Part shown: positions 8,068-15,672 of the stretch, piece by piece | Layout of the letters: each line of letters begins with the position of its first letter | How positions within the stretch are numbered: position 1 is the stretch's first letter | Assembly (NCBI GenBank): GCA_035632555.1 | Contig: DASQGO010000129.1 | Span: 1 to 27,790 of the forward strand | From: 2-02-FULL-62-14 sp035632555 | GTDB taxonomy: Bacteria; Nitrospirota; Nitrospiria; Nitrospirales; Nitrospiraceae | DNA: 27,790 nucleotides | Direction of reading: 5' to 3' | Made by a program: the position numbers and the translations under genes | Notes under the pieces: generated by a model | The model's database searches: none | Seen by the model: the letters and a program-made list of their open reading frames with translations, nothing else | What the model was told of the DNA's origin: nothing

Positions 8068-9837
8068 TTAGAAGTAGTGGCCCGTGCTGATCGTTTCGAT
8101 CTGGCGGGATCCCGTCGACCCGGCGGTGACCGTCCTCACGTGGATGATCTTCTCGCCCTTCTTGCCGGCGATTTTCGCCCAGTCGTCCGGGTTCGTTGTA
8201 TTCGGCAGGTCCTCGTGTTCCCTGAATTCGTCTCGGATGGCTTTCAAGAGGTCTTCCGTCCTGATGCCCTTCTCATTCGTGGCGATGGTGCGCTTGATCG
8301 CATATTTCTTGGCCCGTGCCGCAATGCCTTCGATCAACGCGCCGCTGGCGAAGTCCTTAAAATATAACGTCTCCTTCTCTCCGTTGGCATAGGTTACCTC
8401 GAGAAACTTGTTCTCATCCGACATTGCGTACATGGCGTCCACCGTGGTTCCGACCAGCGACTCGACCAGCGCACGACGGTCGCCATTGTGCCGGGACAGC
8501 TCCTCCTGCGCAAATGGCAGGTCGTCGCTGACGTACTTGGTGAAAATTTCACGGGCGGCATTGCGGTCCGGACGCGAGATTTTTATTTTCACGTCCAGGC
8601 GGCCCGGCCTCAGGACGGCCGGATCAATGAGGTCCTGGCGGTTGCTGGCACCGATCACGATCACGTTGCGCAACCGCTCCATCCCGTCGATCTCGGAGAG
8701 GAACTGCGGCACGATCGTGGATTCGATATCGGAGGAGATGCCGGTGCCGCGCGTCCTGAACAGCGCGTCCATTTCGTCGAAAAATACGATCACCGGATTG
8801 CCGCTGGCCGCCTTCTCCTTGGCTTTCTTGAAGACTTCGCGGACCTGCCGTTCGGATTCCCCCACATATTTATTGAGCAACTCGGGCCCCTTCACATGAA
8901 GGAAGAAGCTGCGGACTTCCTTCCCGGTCAGATGCGCCAGCCGCTTGGCGATCGAGTGCGCGACGGCTTTCGCAATCATGGTCTTGCCGCAGCCGGGAGG
9001 TCCGTACAACAGGACGCCTTTCGGCGGATTCAATTTATGCTCAACGAACAACTGCGGATGGAGGAACGGCAGCTCGACGGCATCGCGCACCTGTTCGATC
9101 TCCTGTGCGAGTCCGCCGATGTGATCATAGTTGACGTCCGGCACCTCCTCGAGAACCAATTCCTCCGCTTCGGACTTCGGCAGCTTCTCGATCACATAGC
9201 CGGACCGCGCGTCATAGAGCAGATGATCGCCGACGCTGAGGCGTTCCGTGAGCAGCGGCTCGCCGAGATCCGCCACCTTTTCTTCGTCGAAGTGAAGCGT
9301 CACCAGCGCGCGGCGCCCCTCCAGCAGGTCCTTCAACCGCACCACCTCACCCTGGCCATCGAACCCGCGGGTTTCAATAACGTTGAAGGCTTCGTTCAGG
9401 ATGACCTCCTGACCCTTTCGGAGATCCTTGGCCTTGATGGAGGGATGGACGTTGACCTTCATCTTTCGGCCGGCCACATACACGGTCGCAGCCTTGTCGT
9501 CCTCCAGCCTGGAAAAAATGGCATAGGTGGAGGGCGGCGCGGTGAGCTTGTCGACTTCCGTGCGGAGCGCCTGGATTTGCGCCTTAGCCTCCTGCAGCGT
9601 GGCCGCCAGTTTTTCGTTCTGCCTGGACGCCTGATCCAATTGTGTGCGGGAATGCTGCAACTGCCTCAGCTCCTCCTCCATGGCCTGGATTTGGAGACGC
9701 AGCTTCTCAACTTCCCGATTGGCGTCGTCGCTTCGTTTCATCATGCCAGCATCCTTGTCCGCCAGCCGCTCGGTGATTTTCTTGACAGAATCCCGGAAGG
9801 AACCGAACCGGCCCGGACTCCCCTTCGACTCGGCCAT
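8068..9837 (-). CDS. mpa: Proteasome-associated AAA ATPase (Mpa/ARC)
   Basis: This ATPase forms a hexameric ring that binds tagged proteins with its coiled coils, unfolds them and feeds them to the 20S core. In the 589-residue product, residues about 35-98 form a coiled coil, 100-235 the two OB folds, and 240 onward the AAA module. Visible motifs are Walker A GPPGCGKT (279-286), pore loop KYVG (323-326) and Walker B VIVFFDEMDA with D354/E355. The C-terminus is STGHYF, comparable to the GQYL docking tail of mycobacterial Mpa, keeping the penultimate Tyr. The frame is open upstream for 41 more codons, but the ATG at 9837 (MAESKGSPGRFG) has a strong GAGGGAG site and downstream family similarity, so I chose it. 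Confidence 0.95.
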   Translation of the reverse strand: MAESKGSPGRFGSFRDSVKKITERLADKDAGMMKRSDDANREVEKLRLQIQAMEEELRQLQHSRTQLDQASRQNEKLAATLQEAKAQIQALRTEVDKLTAPPSTYAIFSRLEDDKAATVYVAGRKMKVNVHPSIKAKDLRKGQEVILNEAFNVIETRGFDGQGEVVRLKDLLEGRRALVTLHFDEEKVADLGEPLLTERLSVGDHLLYDARSGYVIEKLPKSEAEELVLEEVPDVNYDHIGGLAQEIEQVRDAVELPFLHPQLFVEHKLNPPKGVLLYGPPGCGKTMIAKAVAHSIAKRLAHLTGKEVRSFFLHVKGPELLNKYVGESERQVREVFKKAKEKAASGNPVIVFFDEMDALFRTRGTGISSDIESTIVPQFLSEIDGMERLRNVIVIGASNRQDLIDPAVLRPGRLDVKIKISRPDRNAAREIFTKYVSDDLPFAQEELSRHNGDRRALVESLVGTTVDAMYAMSDENKFLEVTYANGEKETLYFKDFASGALIEGIAARAKKYAIKRTIATNEKGIRTEDLLKAIRDEFREHEDLPNTTNPDDWAKIAGKKGEKIIHVRTVTAGSTGSRQIETISTGHYF

Positions 9838-9892
9838 CGTCTGCTCCCTCGATGCGCAAACCCCGCGCGCGTACTGGAGTCGAGCCTGTAAA

Positions 9893-9921
9893 ATACTAAC
9901 ACTGACCTGAAAGACGGTCAA
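9893..9921 (-). promoter_or_regulatory. Putative sigma70-type promoter of the proteasome operon
   Basis: On the minus strand TTGACC (9916-9921) is followed after 17 bases by TAGTAT (9893-9898), close to the consensus -35 and -10 boxes. It lies in the thiE-mpa gap and would give a leader of about 50 bases before the mpa ATG at 9837. It suggests that the proteasome genes have their own promoter and do not depend only on read-through from thiSGE. Confidence 0.5.
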
Positions 9922-9940
9922 CCAAAACGCCAGTTCGCCG

Positions 9941-10570
9941 TTACACGCGCGCCAGCGCATCGAGAAACTGCCGCGTGGCGGATTCAGCCGACGCAGCGGA
10001 CAGAATGGCGGACACCACCGCCACGCCGTAGGCGCCGGCCTTCCGCACTTCTTCCACGCGCGCGACCGTCACACCGCCGATTGCGAACACCGGAATCCGA
10101 CAACGCCGTCCGACTGCTTCGAGCGCACGTAGCCCGATCGGCTCCCCGTACTGGCGCTTCGACGGCGTTTTATAGATCGGTCCCAGCACGGCGAAATCCG
10201 CTCCGTCAGATTCCGCTCGAATCACGTCGTTCGTTGAGTGCGCGGAGACACCGATCAAGCGATCCGGCCCCAGCAGCCGCCGGGCAACCGCAACCGGCAT
10301 GCTGTCAGCCCGAAGATGCACACCGTCGGCACCGAGCGCCAGCGCAAGATCCGTGCGGTCGTTGATCATCACCCGAACTCCACGCATACGCACCGACGTG
10401 CATATGTCCTGCGAGATGGCCAGCAGATCCTGCGTGGCCATATCCCGTTCCCGCACCTGCACTGCGCGCAGACCTCCGGCTACAGCTTGTCGGATAAGCG
10501 GAACGAGCGGACGACCATCGGTCTGATGACGATCCGTGACGAGGTAGAGAGAAAAATCAACGCGGGGCAT
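9941..10570 (-). CDS. thiE: Thiamine-phosphate synthase
   Basis: ThiE condenses the thiazole and hydroxymethylpyrimidine phosphates to thiamine monophosphate in the cytoplasm. The TIM-barrel protein shows LYLVTDRH at the N-terminus, AVQVRERD, INDRTDLALALGADGVHL, GVSAHS and GADFAVLGPIYKTPSK with PVFAIGGV near the end, all typical of the family. The frame is open to a TTG at 10615, but the ATG at 10570 (MPRVDFSLYLVTDR) gives the usual length of about 209 residues. No strong ribosome site precedes it; the nearest GGAG is about 15 bases upstream, and coupling to thiG, 28 bases upstream, is likely. It is the last gene of thiS-thiG-thiE; its product would be the substrate of ThiL, encoded at the left edge. 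Confidence 0.93.
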   Translation of the reverse strand: MPRVDFSLYLVTDRHQTDGRPLVPLIRQAVAGGLRAVQVRERDMATQDLLAISQDICTSVRMRGVRVMINDRTDLALALGADGVHLRADSMPVAVARRLLGPDRLIGVSAHSTNDVIRAESDGADFAVLGPIYKTPSKRQYGEPIGLRALEAVGRRCRIPVFAIGGVTVARVEEVRKAGAYGVAVVSAILSAASAESATRQFLDALARV

Positions 10571-10598
10571 CGAAGACCGCGACGACTCCGAGGACAGG

Positions 10599-11372
10599 CT
10601 ACAACATCCCCTCAATGGGGCTGCTCGCCGTGGCGTAGAGCTTTCGCGGAATGCGTCCCGCCCGATAGGCCAGGCGGCCGGCGTCCACGGCGTATCGCAT
10701 CGCCTCGGCCATCATGATCGGATCCTTGGCGCCGGCAATGGCGGTGTTCATCAGCACGGCATCGGCGCCATACTCCATCGCGAGCGCCGCATCGGAGGCA
10801 GTTCCCACGCCGGCATCCACGATGATCGGCACCTTGACCGTCTCGAGAATGATCCTGAGATTGTACGGATTGCGGATGCCGAGGCCGGACCCGATCGGCG
10901 CGGCCAGCGGCATGACGGCGGGGCAGCCGATGTCCACCAGCTTTTTGGCCACGATCGGATCGTCGTTCGTATAAGGCAGGACGATGAATCCTTCCTTGAT
11001 CAAAATCTTCGCAGCTTCGATGAGTCCTGCCGTGTCGGGGAACAACGTTTTTTCATCGCCGATCACTTCCAGCTTGACGAGATCGGAGACGCCGGCCGCG
11101 CGCGCCAGCCGCGAGTACCGAACCGCGTCCTCCACCGTATAGCAGCCGGCCGTGTTGGGCAGGATCGTGTATTTCTTAGGGTCAATGTAGTCGAGGAGGT
11201 TCTCTTTCGACCGGTCGGTGATGTTGACACGGCGGACGGCAACGGTCACGACGTCCGCACCGGAGGCCTCGATGGCTTTCTTCGTCTCGACGAAATCCTT
11301 GTACTTGCCCGTGCCCACCCACAAACGGGACTTGAACTCGCGTCCGGCGATTGTCAGCCGATCGTCCGCCAT
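10599..11372 (-). CDS. thiG: Thiazole synthase
   Basis: ThiG builds the thiazole phosphate ring from deoxyxylulose phosphate, dehydroglycine and the sulfur carried by ThiS thiocarboxylate. The product of 257 residues contains FKSRLWVGTGKYKDF, VTVAVRRVN, LPNTAGCYTVEDAVR and the Schiff-base Lys at K100 in DLVKLEVIGD, then PIGSGLGIRNPYNL, IIVDAGVGTASDAALAMEYG and VLMNTAIAGA, all family signatures. Two ATGs are adjacent; I took the second (11372) because GGAGG lies five bases upstream of it, only two from the first. That start overlaps the thiS stop (TGATG), so the pair is translationally coupled. The open frame extends far upstream through thiS but carries no family similarity there. Confidence 0.95.
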   Translation of the reverse strand: MADDRLTIAGREFKSRLWVGTGKYKDFVETKKAIEASGADVVTVAVRRVNITDRSKENLLDYIDPKKYTILPNTAGCYTVEDAVRYSRLARAAGVSDLVKLEVIGDEKTLFPDTAGLIEAAKILIKEGFIVLPYTNDDPIVAKKLVDIGCPAVMPLAAPIGSGLGIRNPYNLRIILETVKVPIIVDAGVGTASDAALAMEYGADAVLMNTAIAGAKDPIMMAEAMRYAVDAGRLAYRAGRIPRKLYATASSPIEGML

Positions 11373-11587
11373 CATGCCCTCCGCCAGGCACCGCCACCGA
11401 TAAAGCTGATGATTTCGATCCGGTCGCCTTCTTGCAGGCTTCGCCCGTCGAACTCGCTGCGATCCAGAATGTTGAGATTCAATTCCACCGCCACACGGTC
11501 CGGACGGATGTCCAGATCCTTGAGAAGTCCGGCTACCGTTATACCGGTCGCCAACGTTCGCTGCTCTCCATTGACTTGAATGTGCAT
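11372..11587 (-). CDS. thiS: Sulfur carrier protein ThiS with C-terminal extension
   Basis: ThiS is a ubiquitin-fold sulfur carrier whose C-terminal Gly-Gly is adenylated and turned into a thiocarboxylate for ThiG. The 71-residue product starts MHIQVNGEQRTL, contains the family motifs VAVELNLNI and LQEGDRIEIISFIGGG, and then adds AWRRA before the TGA. The Gly-Gly is therefore internal (G65-G66). The extra codons also hold the thiG ribosome site (CGGAGG). For function the last five residues would have to be cut off, or the protein would not be a working donor; a loss of the usual stop is another explanation. The promoter at 11610-11639 lies just upstream and gives a very short leader of about 15 bases with no TPP riboswitch. 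Confidence 0.9.
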   Translation of the reverse strand: MHIQVNGEQRTLATGITVAGLLKDLDIRPDRVAVELNLNILDRSEFDGRSLQEGDRIEIISFIGGGAWRRA

Positions 11588-11609
11588 CGCACTTCAGCCG
11601 CGTGCGAGC

Positions 11610-11639
11610 ATCGTACGAGACACCGAAATGCCTTGTCAA
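11610..11639 (-). promoter_or_regulatory. Putative sigma70-type promoter of thiS-thiG-thiE
   Basis: On the minus strand TTGACA (11634-11639, perfect -35) is followed after 18 bases by TACGAT (11610-11615). Transcription would begin about 15 bases before the thiS ATG. This leaves no room for a TPP riboswitch, and none is recognisable in 11588-11703. Confidence 0.55.
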
Positions 11640-11703
11640 CCGAGGCATCCCGTCGATTTGACCGGGCCGGAACTTTCCCCCTTGCCCCGTTTCCTACTAT
11701 TAT

Positions 11704-12174
11704 ATGGGCATGTACGAGCGGAACCGGCAACTCGCCGATCTCTTCCAATCCATCGCGGACTCGCTGGCAGACCAGGATGCGAACCCGCACCGGATCCGCG
11801 CCTACCGCCGAGCCGCGACTTCCATTCGAAGCTTGTACGAGGATATCGCTGCCATTGCCCTGAGAGGCGGACTGCAGACTATTCCCGACATCGGCCGCGA
11901 TCTCGCGGCAAAAATCGAAGAGTTTTTGGCGACAGGGACGGTTCAGGTCCAGAAAGTCGCAGACGGCGCGCCGCTACCGCCTGAGGTCGCCACCTGGGCC
12001 GGCCTGCCCGGATTATCGGAGAGTTTGGTCCGGCACCTGTACGTCCAGCTGGGCATCCGCACGCTGGACGATCTGGAGACGCTGGTGCGCTCGCACATGT
12101 TGCGCACGCTTCCCGGCCTGGCCGTCAATGAGGACAGCCTGCTCGCCGCGATTCGAGCCAGGCGGCAAAGCTGA
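11704..12174 (+). CDS. Helix-hairpin-helix protein like the N-terminus of DNA polymerase X
   Basis: A 156-residue protein whose first 80 residues match the 8-kDa-like domain of bacterial PolX: ERNRQLADLFQSIADSL, then RIRAYRRAATSIRSL and the first helix-hairpin-helix LQTIPDIGRDLAAKIEEFL. A second one follows (GLPGLSESLVRHLYVQLGIRTLDDL). The protein stops after RTLPGL, where PolX would continue into the palm domain, so no polymerase or PHP exonuclease part exists. It probably binds DNA, but its role is unknown. The start has no clear ribosome site; ATG 11710 (MYERN) is an alternative. It is divergent from thiS and ends three bases from the ctpA stop, so the two are tightly convergent with no room for a terminator between them. 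Confidence 0.8.
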   Translation: MGMYERNRQLADLFQSIADSLADQDANPHRIRAYRRAATSIRSLYEDIAAIALRGGLQTIPDIGRDLAAKIEEFLATGTVQVQKVADGAPLPPEVATWAGLPGLSESLVRHLYVQLGIRTLDDLETLVRSHMLRTLPGLAVNEDSLLAAIRARRQS

Positions 12175-12177
12175 CGG

Positions 12178-13533
12178 TCAGGATGAGACTGCCCCGGCGC
12201 CGGCCGTCGGCCGCAGCTCCTTGAAGATTTTCCACGTTTTGAGCAACTCGACCGCCTTCTGAAGCTGGACATCCTCCTCGATCGGCATCTCGGCAAAATC
12301 GGCAGACGCCCCGTTGCTCTTCGGCGCAGCGTCCGTGCCGGGCTTGGCGGCAGGCTGCGTTTCTTTCGACCCCTGCGGCTTCTGCGCTTTCGCGTCGCCA
12401 TCCTTGCCATCTTTCTCTCCCGCCTTGGCGACGACTTGCGGCTGTGCCTTGACCGCAATGTCCGGCGTGATACCCGTGGATTGGATGGACCGCCCCTTCG
12501 GGGTGTAGTACTTCGCCGTCGTCAACCGCAGACCGGAGCCGTCCGAGAGCGGCAGGATCGTCTGCACGGATCCCTTGCCGAACGTCGTCGCCCCGAGCAC
12601 TACAGCCCGTCCCCAATCTTGCAACGCTCCCGCGACAATCTCCGATGCACTGGCCGATCCTTCGTTGACCAGCACGATCATCGGATAGTCGGCCAACGCT
12701 TCCTTCGTCTTGGAAAAATACTCGTCCTTGCGCCCATCCCGTCCTTTGATATAGACGATGAGCTTCCCGCTGCCGATGAACTGCTCAGAAACCTCCACAG
12801 CCGACGTCAACAGGCCGCCGGGATTATTCCGCAGATCCAGCACCAGCGCCTGCAGCTTCTGTTCGTGGAACTGTTTCATGGCTCTGCTCAGATCCTTGGC
12901 TGAGGATTCCTGAAATTGCGTCAGGCGGATATATCCGACGGTATTCTCGATCGCCTTGAAGCGGATGCTTTCGATCTTGATGGTATCCCGGACCAGGGTG
13001 AAGACGAGCGGATCCAGCGTCCCCTCCCGCTGAATCGTGAGCGTGACTTTCGTCCCCTTCTGGCCCCGCATGCGCTGGACGGCATCCAGCAACGTCAACT
13101 CCTTGGTCGACTCGTCATCCACTTTCACGATGAAATCGCCGGCCTTGATCCCGGCCTTGTAGGCCGGCGTGCCTTCGATCGGCGCGATCACCGTCAGGCG
13201 ATTCTCCTTGACGCCGATCTGGATGCCCACACCGCCGAATTCCCCCTTGGTCTCGACCTGTATTTCCTTGTACATTTCCGGCGTCATGTAGGCCGAATGC
13301 GGATCGAGCGTGGACAGCATCCCGCGCATGGCCCCCTGGACGAGATTCTTGACCTTCACCTCGTCCACGTAGTGCTTCTGAATCTGACTCAGGACCTCGG
13401 CGAAGGTCTTGAGTTCTTCGTAGGTCTCGGTCGCGTGCCCGGTCCGTTCCCATCCCTTCCCGATGAGAACGCCGAGACACAAGGTCATGACCGCGATCAA
13501 GTACCAGGTTCGGCGCTGCTGTCCCTGTTCCAT
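12178..13533 (-). CDS. ctpA: S41 carboxy-terminal processing peptidase (CtpA type)
   Basis: A 451-residue periplasmic serine protease of the Tsp/CtpA family, which trims the C-termini of exported proteins and wall-related factors. An N-terminal signal anchor spans about residues 9-26. A PDZ domain lies near 95-180 (GEFGGVGIQIGVKEN, then GTPAYKAGIKAGDFIVKVDD). The protease core has DLRNNPGG, S295 in EGSASASEIVAGALQD, K320 in TTFGKGSVQ and Q324; the 25-residue Ser-Lys spacing agrees with known CtpB enzymes. The last 80 residues are rich in Lys, Ala, Pro and Gln and look disordered. The ribosome site GGAAAGGAA precedes the ATG. It lies 25 bases after the EnvC-like gene and is probably cotranscribed, suggesting a role linked to wall hydrolase control. 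Confidence 0.93.
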   Translation of the reverse strand: MEQGQQRRTWYLIAVMTLCLGVLIGKGWERTGHATETYEELKTFAEVLSQIQKHYVDEVKVKNLVQGAMRGMLSTLDPHSAYMTPEMYKEIQVETKGEFGGVGIQIGVKENRLTVIAPIEGTPAYKAGIKAGDFIVKVDDESTKELTLLDAVQRMRGQKGTKVTLTIQREGTLDPLVFTLVRDTIKIESIRFKAIENTVGYIRLTQFQESSAKDLSRAMKQFHEQKLQALVLDLRNNPGGLLTSAVEVSEQFIGSGKLIVYIKGRDGRKDEYFSKTKEALADYPMIVLVNEGSASASEIVAGALQDWGRAVVLGATTFGKGSVQTILPLSDGSGLRLTTAKYYTPKGRSIQSTGITPDIAVKAQPQVVAKAGEKDGKDGDAKAQKPQGSKETQPAAKPGTDAAPKSNGASADFAEMPIEEDVQLQKAVELLKTWKIFKELRPTAGAGAVSS

Positions 13534-13558
13534 GGTGTGCGATTCCTTTCCTCTGCGT

Positions 13559-14776
13559 TCATCTGCGTTTGGCCAGCCAGATCAACGGATCCACCGGCTC
13601 CGCACCTTCCCGCAATTCGAAATAGAGCGTGTTGTCTTTCGTCATGCCCGTATCGCCGCTCGTCCCGATGGTCTGCCCGCCCTGCACATGCTCACCGGCC
13701 TTCACGATCAACGCGGAGGCATGCGCATACAATGAAAAGAATCCGTTCGCATGGTCCAGAATGATGACCAGTCCGTACCCTTTCAACCAGTCGGCAAAGG
13801 CCACCGTGCCGGCCATCACGGCCCGAATGCCGCTTCCCTCCGCCGTCCGGATATCGATTCCCTTGCGGTGGACGTAGGTATTGAACTGCGGATGTTTCTG
13901 ACGGCCGAAATGGGCCACGATCTCGCCGTCCGCCGGCCAGAGAAACTGCCCGAGCAACGTGTGCGACTTGCCGCCCCGCTGCTTGACCTGCGCGGTGGCC
14001 AGCTTGGTCCGTTGTTCGAGCAGATCCTTCAGCAGAGAATCGACGCGCCCGGCGGACCGTTCCAATTCACCCACCATGCGGTCGTAGGACTCCTTTTCGT
14101 CCGTGATCTTGGCCAGGAAGAGATTCTTTCTTCGCTTGCCCTCCTGCACTTCGCTCAGCTTGTGCTCGGTTTCCTCTTTTAACGATAACATGGCATCGCG
14201 GGCCGTGGCGCGCTGCCGCTCCACCTCTTCCAGATGGCCAACATCATTCTGATACTCTTGTAACAGGCTGTACTCCCGCCGGGACACCGCCGCGAGATAC
14301 TGATACCGCCGGTGCAGGTCCGCATAACTGTCCGACGCCAGAAGCACTTTCAGTCTTCCCATCCGGCCTTCCACATATTGGACACGGAGCCGGGTGAGAA
14401 TCGAGCGCTTCCGCTCTCCAACACGTCCGCGCAGCGCCGCCAACTGGCCGTTGATTTCTTCCAGGTCCTGGTCCTTTTGCTTCAGCTTGCGTCCGATCTC
14501 CTGACGCTCCAGACGGCTCTGCATGAGTTTCGCATCCAGTTCCTGAATCGACTCGAGCACGGACTCCATCTTTTTTTCAGCCTGCTCGGACGACTTCTTC
14601 TTCTCCCTGATCTCCTCCTGAAGCTTCTCCAGCGTCTGGCGCTGGCGCTCGATTTTCTGCGTCAGCGGATCGTGCTTCTCTTTCGCCGCCCCGGCAGACG
14701 AGGCTAGCAGGATGCCCAGGATTCCAGCGGCAAGTCCGCACGGCATGACGGCTCTTCGTCGCATGCCCCCCGTCAC
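13559..14776 (-). CDS. envC: EnvC-like murein hydrolase activator (coiled coil plus degenerate LytM)
   Basis: A secreted protein of 405 residues with a signal peptide (about 10-31), a long coiled coil (about 38-265) and a C-terminal LytM fold (about 280-402). The fold has lost its zinc ligands: the first His position is Arg304 (a His sits one residue earlier), and the HxH pair is replaced in TLYFELRE (T383, Y385); only D308 is kept. This is the state of E. coli EnvC, which does not cut peptidoglycan but activates amidases when FtsEX moves it. It lies directly after ftsX, overlapping it by four bases (GTG start at 14776, GTGA), which supports that role. A second ATG at codon 5 is possible. The amidase partner is not in the window. 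Confidence 0.9.
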   Translation of the reverse strand: MTGGMRRRAVMPCGLAAGILGILLASSAGAAKEKHDPLTQKIERQRQTLEKLQEEIREKKKSSEQAEKKMESVLESIQELDAKLMQSRLERQEIGRKLKQKDQDLEEINGQLAALRGRVGERKRSILTRLRVQYVEGRMGRLKVLLASDSYADLHRRYQYLAAVSRREYSLLQEYQNDVGHLEEVERQRATARDAMLSLKEETEHKLSEVQEGKRRKNLFLAKITDEKESYDRMVGELERSAGRVDSLLKDLLEQRTKLATAQVKQRGGKSHTLLGQFLWPADGEIVAHFGRQKHPQFNTYVHRKGIDIRTAEGSGIRAVMAGTVAFADWLKGYGLVIILDHANGFFSLYAHASALIVKAGEHVQGGQTIGTSGDTGMTKDNTLYFELREGAEPVDPLIWLAKRR

Positions 14777-15672
14777 GATTTAGTCCTCCCAAGATCCAGC
14801 ACGGACAGGAGGCTGCCGAGAAAACCCAGCAGCAGGCCCGCGGCCAGAATCAAGACCGCCACCTGGCTTGAAAAAAAATGCACGCCCGAATCGATGCCGA
14901 GAAACCGTCCGGGCATGCCCAGGCGAGCGCTGAACAGCTCGAAGCCCCCCTTCAGCATGGCCAGGGACACCGCGCTCCCCATCACGCCCAACATCGCGCC
15001 TTCGATCAGGTACGGGATCTTGATGAAACTTCCCGTGGCCCCGATCAGCCGCATGATTTCAATTTCATCCCGCCGGGCATAGAGCGTCAACCGGATGGTG
15101 CTGGCGATGATCGTCACCGACGCCGCCGACAGGACCGTGCCGATGCCCACCGCCGCCAGCTCGAGATACCCGACGACCGTGGCCAGATTGTCGATCCAAT
15201 CGCGGCTGTACTGCACCTGGTCCACGCCGGGCACCGACTTGAACCGCTCGGCCCATCGCCGCACGGCATCGGGCGAACGATGGGACGGCGCGAGCGTGAT
15301 GATGAACGAGGCCGGCAGCGGATTTTCCCCCAACCCTTGCAACAGATGGGACTCATCAGGAAACTGCGCACGAAAGTCCACCAGCGCCTGTTCTTTCGAG
15401 ACATGCGCCAACGCCTGCACGCCCGGATCTGCCTTAAGGAGGGCCTGCAACTCGGACACCCCCTGCGGCGGCGTGCCGTCCTTCACGTAGACCACGACCT
15501 TGAAGTCGCTCTGCAGCGACGTCGCCATCGTGCGCAGATTCAAATAGAGCAGCAGAAACACGCCGAAGCAGGCCAACGTGAAGGCCGTCGTGGCGACTGC
15601 AATGATCGTGGTCGTCCGGTTCAACCGGATATTCGCCACCGCTTCCCGCACAAAATGGATGAGCCGCCTCAT
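14773..15672 (-). CDS. ftsX: Cell division ABC transporter permease FtsX
   Basis: A 299-residue inner-membrane protein, partner of FtsE. The first helix is at about 22-46, followed by a periplasmic domain (about 47-165, including VVVYVKDGTPPQGVSELQ and GLGENPLPASFII). Three more helices follow at about 172-200, 222-250 and 270-292; the four-helix plan with a large first loop is that of FtsX. YARRDEIEIMRLIGAT between helices 2 and 3 is the coupling segment typical of the family. The ATG at 15672 (MRRLIHFVREAV) overlaps the ftsE stop (ATGA). Open frame exists upstream through ftsE, but it is out of frame with any known domain. It would transmit ATP-driven movement to the EnvC-like activator encoded next. 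Confidence 0.94.
   Translation of the reverse strand: MRRLIHFVREAVANIRLNRTTTIIAVATTAFTLACFGVFLLLYLNLRTMATSLQSDFKVVVYVKDGTPPQGVSELQALLKADPGVQALAHVSKEQALVDFRAQFPDESHLLQGLGENPLPASFIITLAPSHRSPDAVRRWAERFKSVPGVDQVQYSRDWIDNLATVVGYLELAAVGIGTVLSAASVTIIASTIRLTLYARRDEIEIMRLIGATGSFIKIPYLIEGAMLGVMGSAVSLAMLKGGFELFSARLGMPGRFLGIDSGVHFFSSQVAVLILAAGLLLGFLGSLLSVLDLGRTKS

Noticed and set aside
8488..9891. A 467-codon plus-strand frame opposite the proteasome ATPase
   Set aside because: It mirrors the codon pattern of mpa and shows no domain or ribosome site.
11588..11703. TPP riboswitch upstream of thiS
   Set aside because: The predicted transcript start is about 15 bases before the ATG and the conserved riboswitch core sequences are not present on the minus strand.
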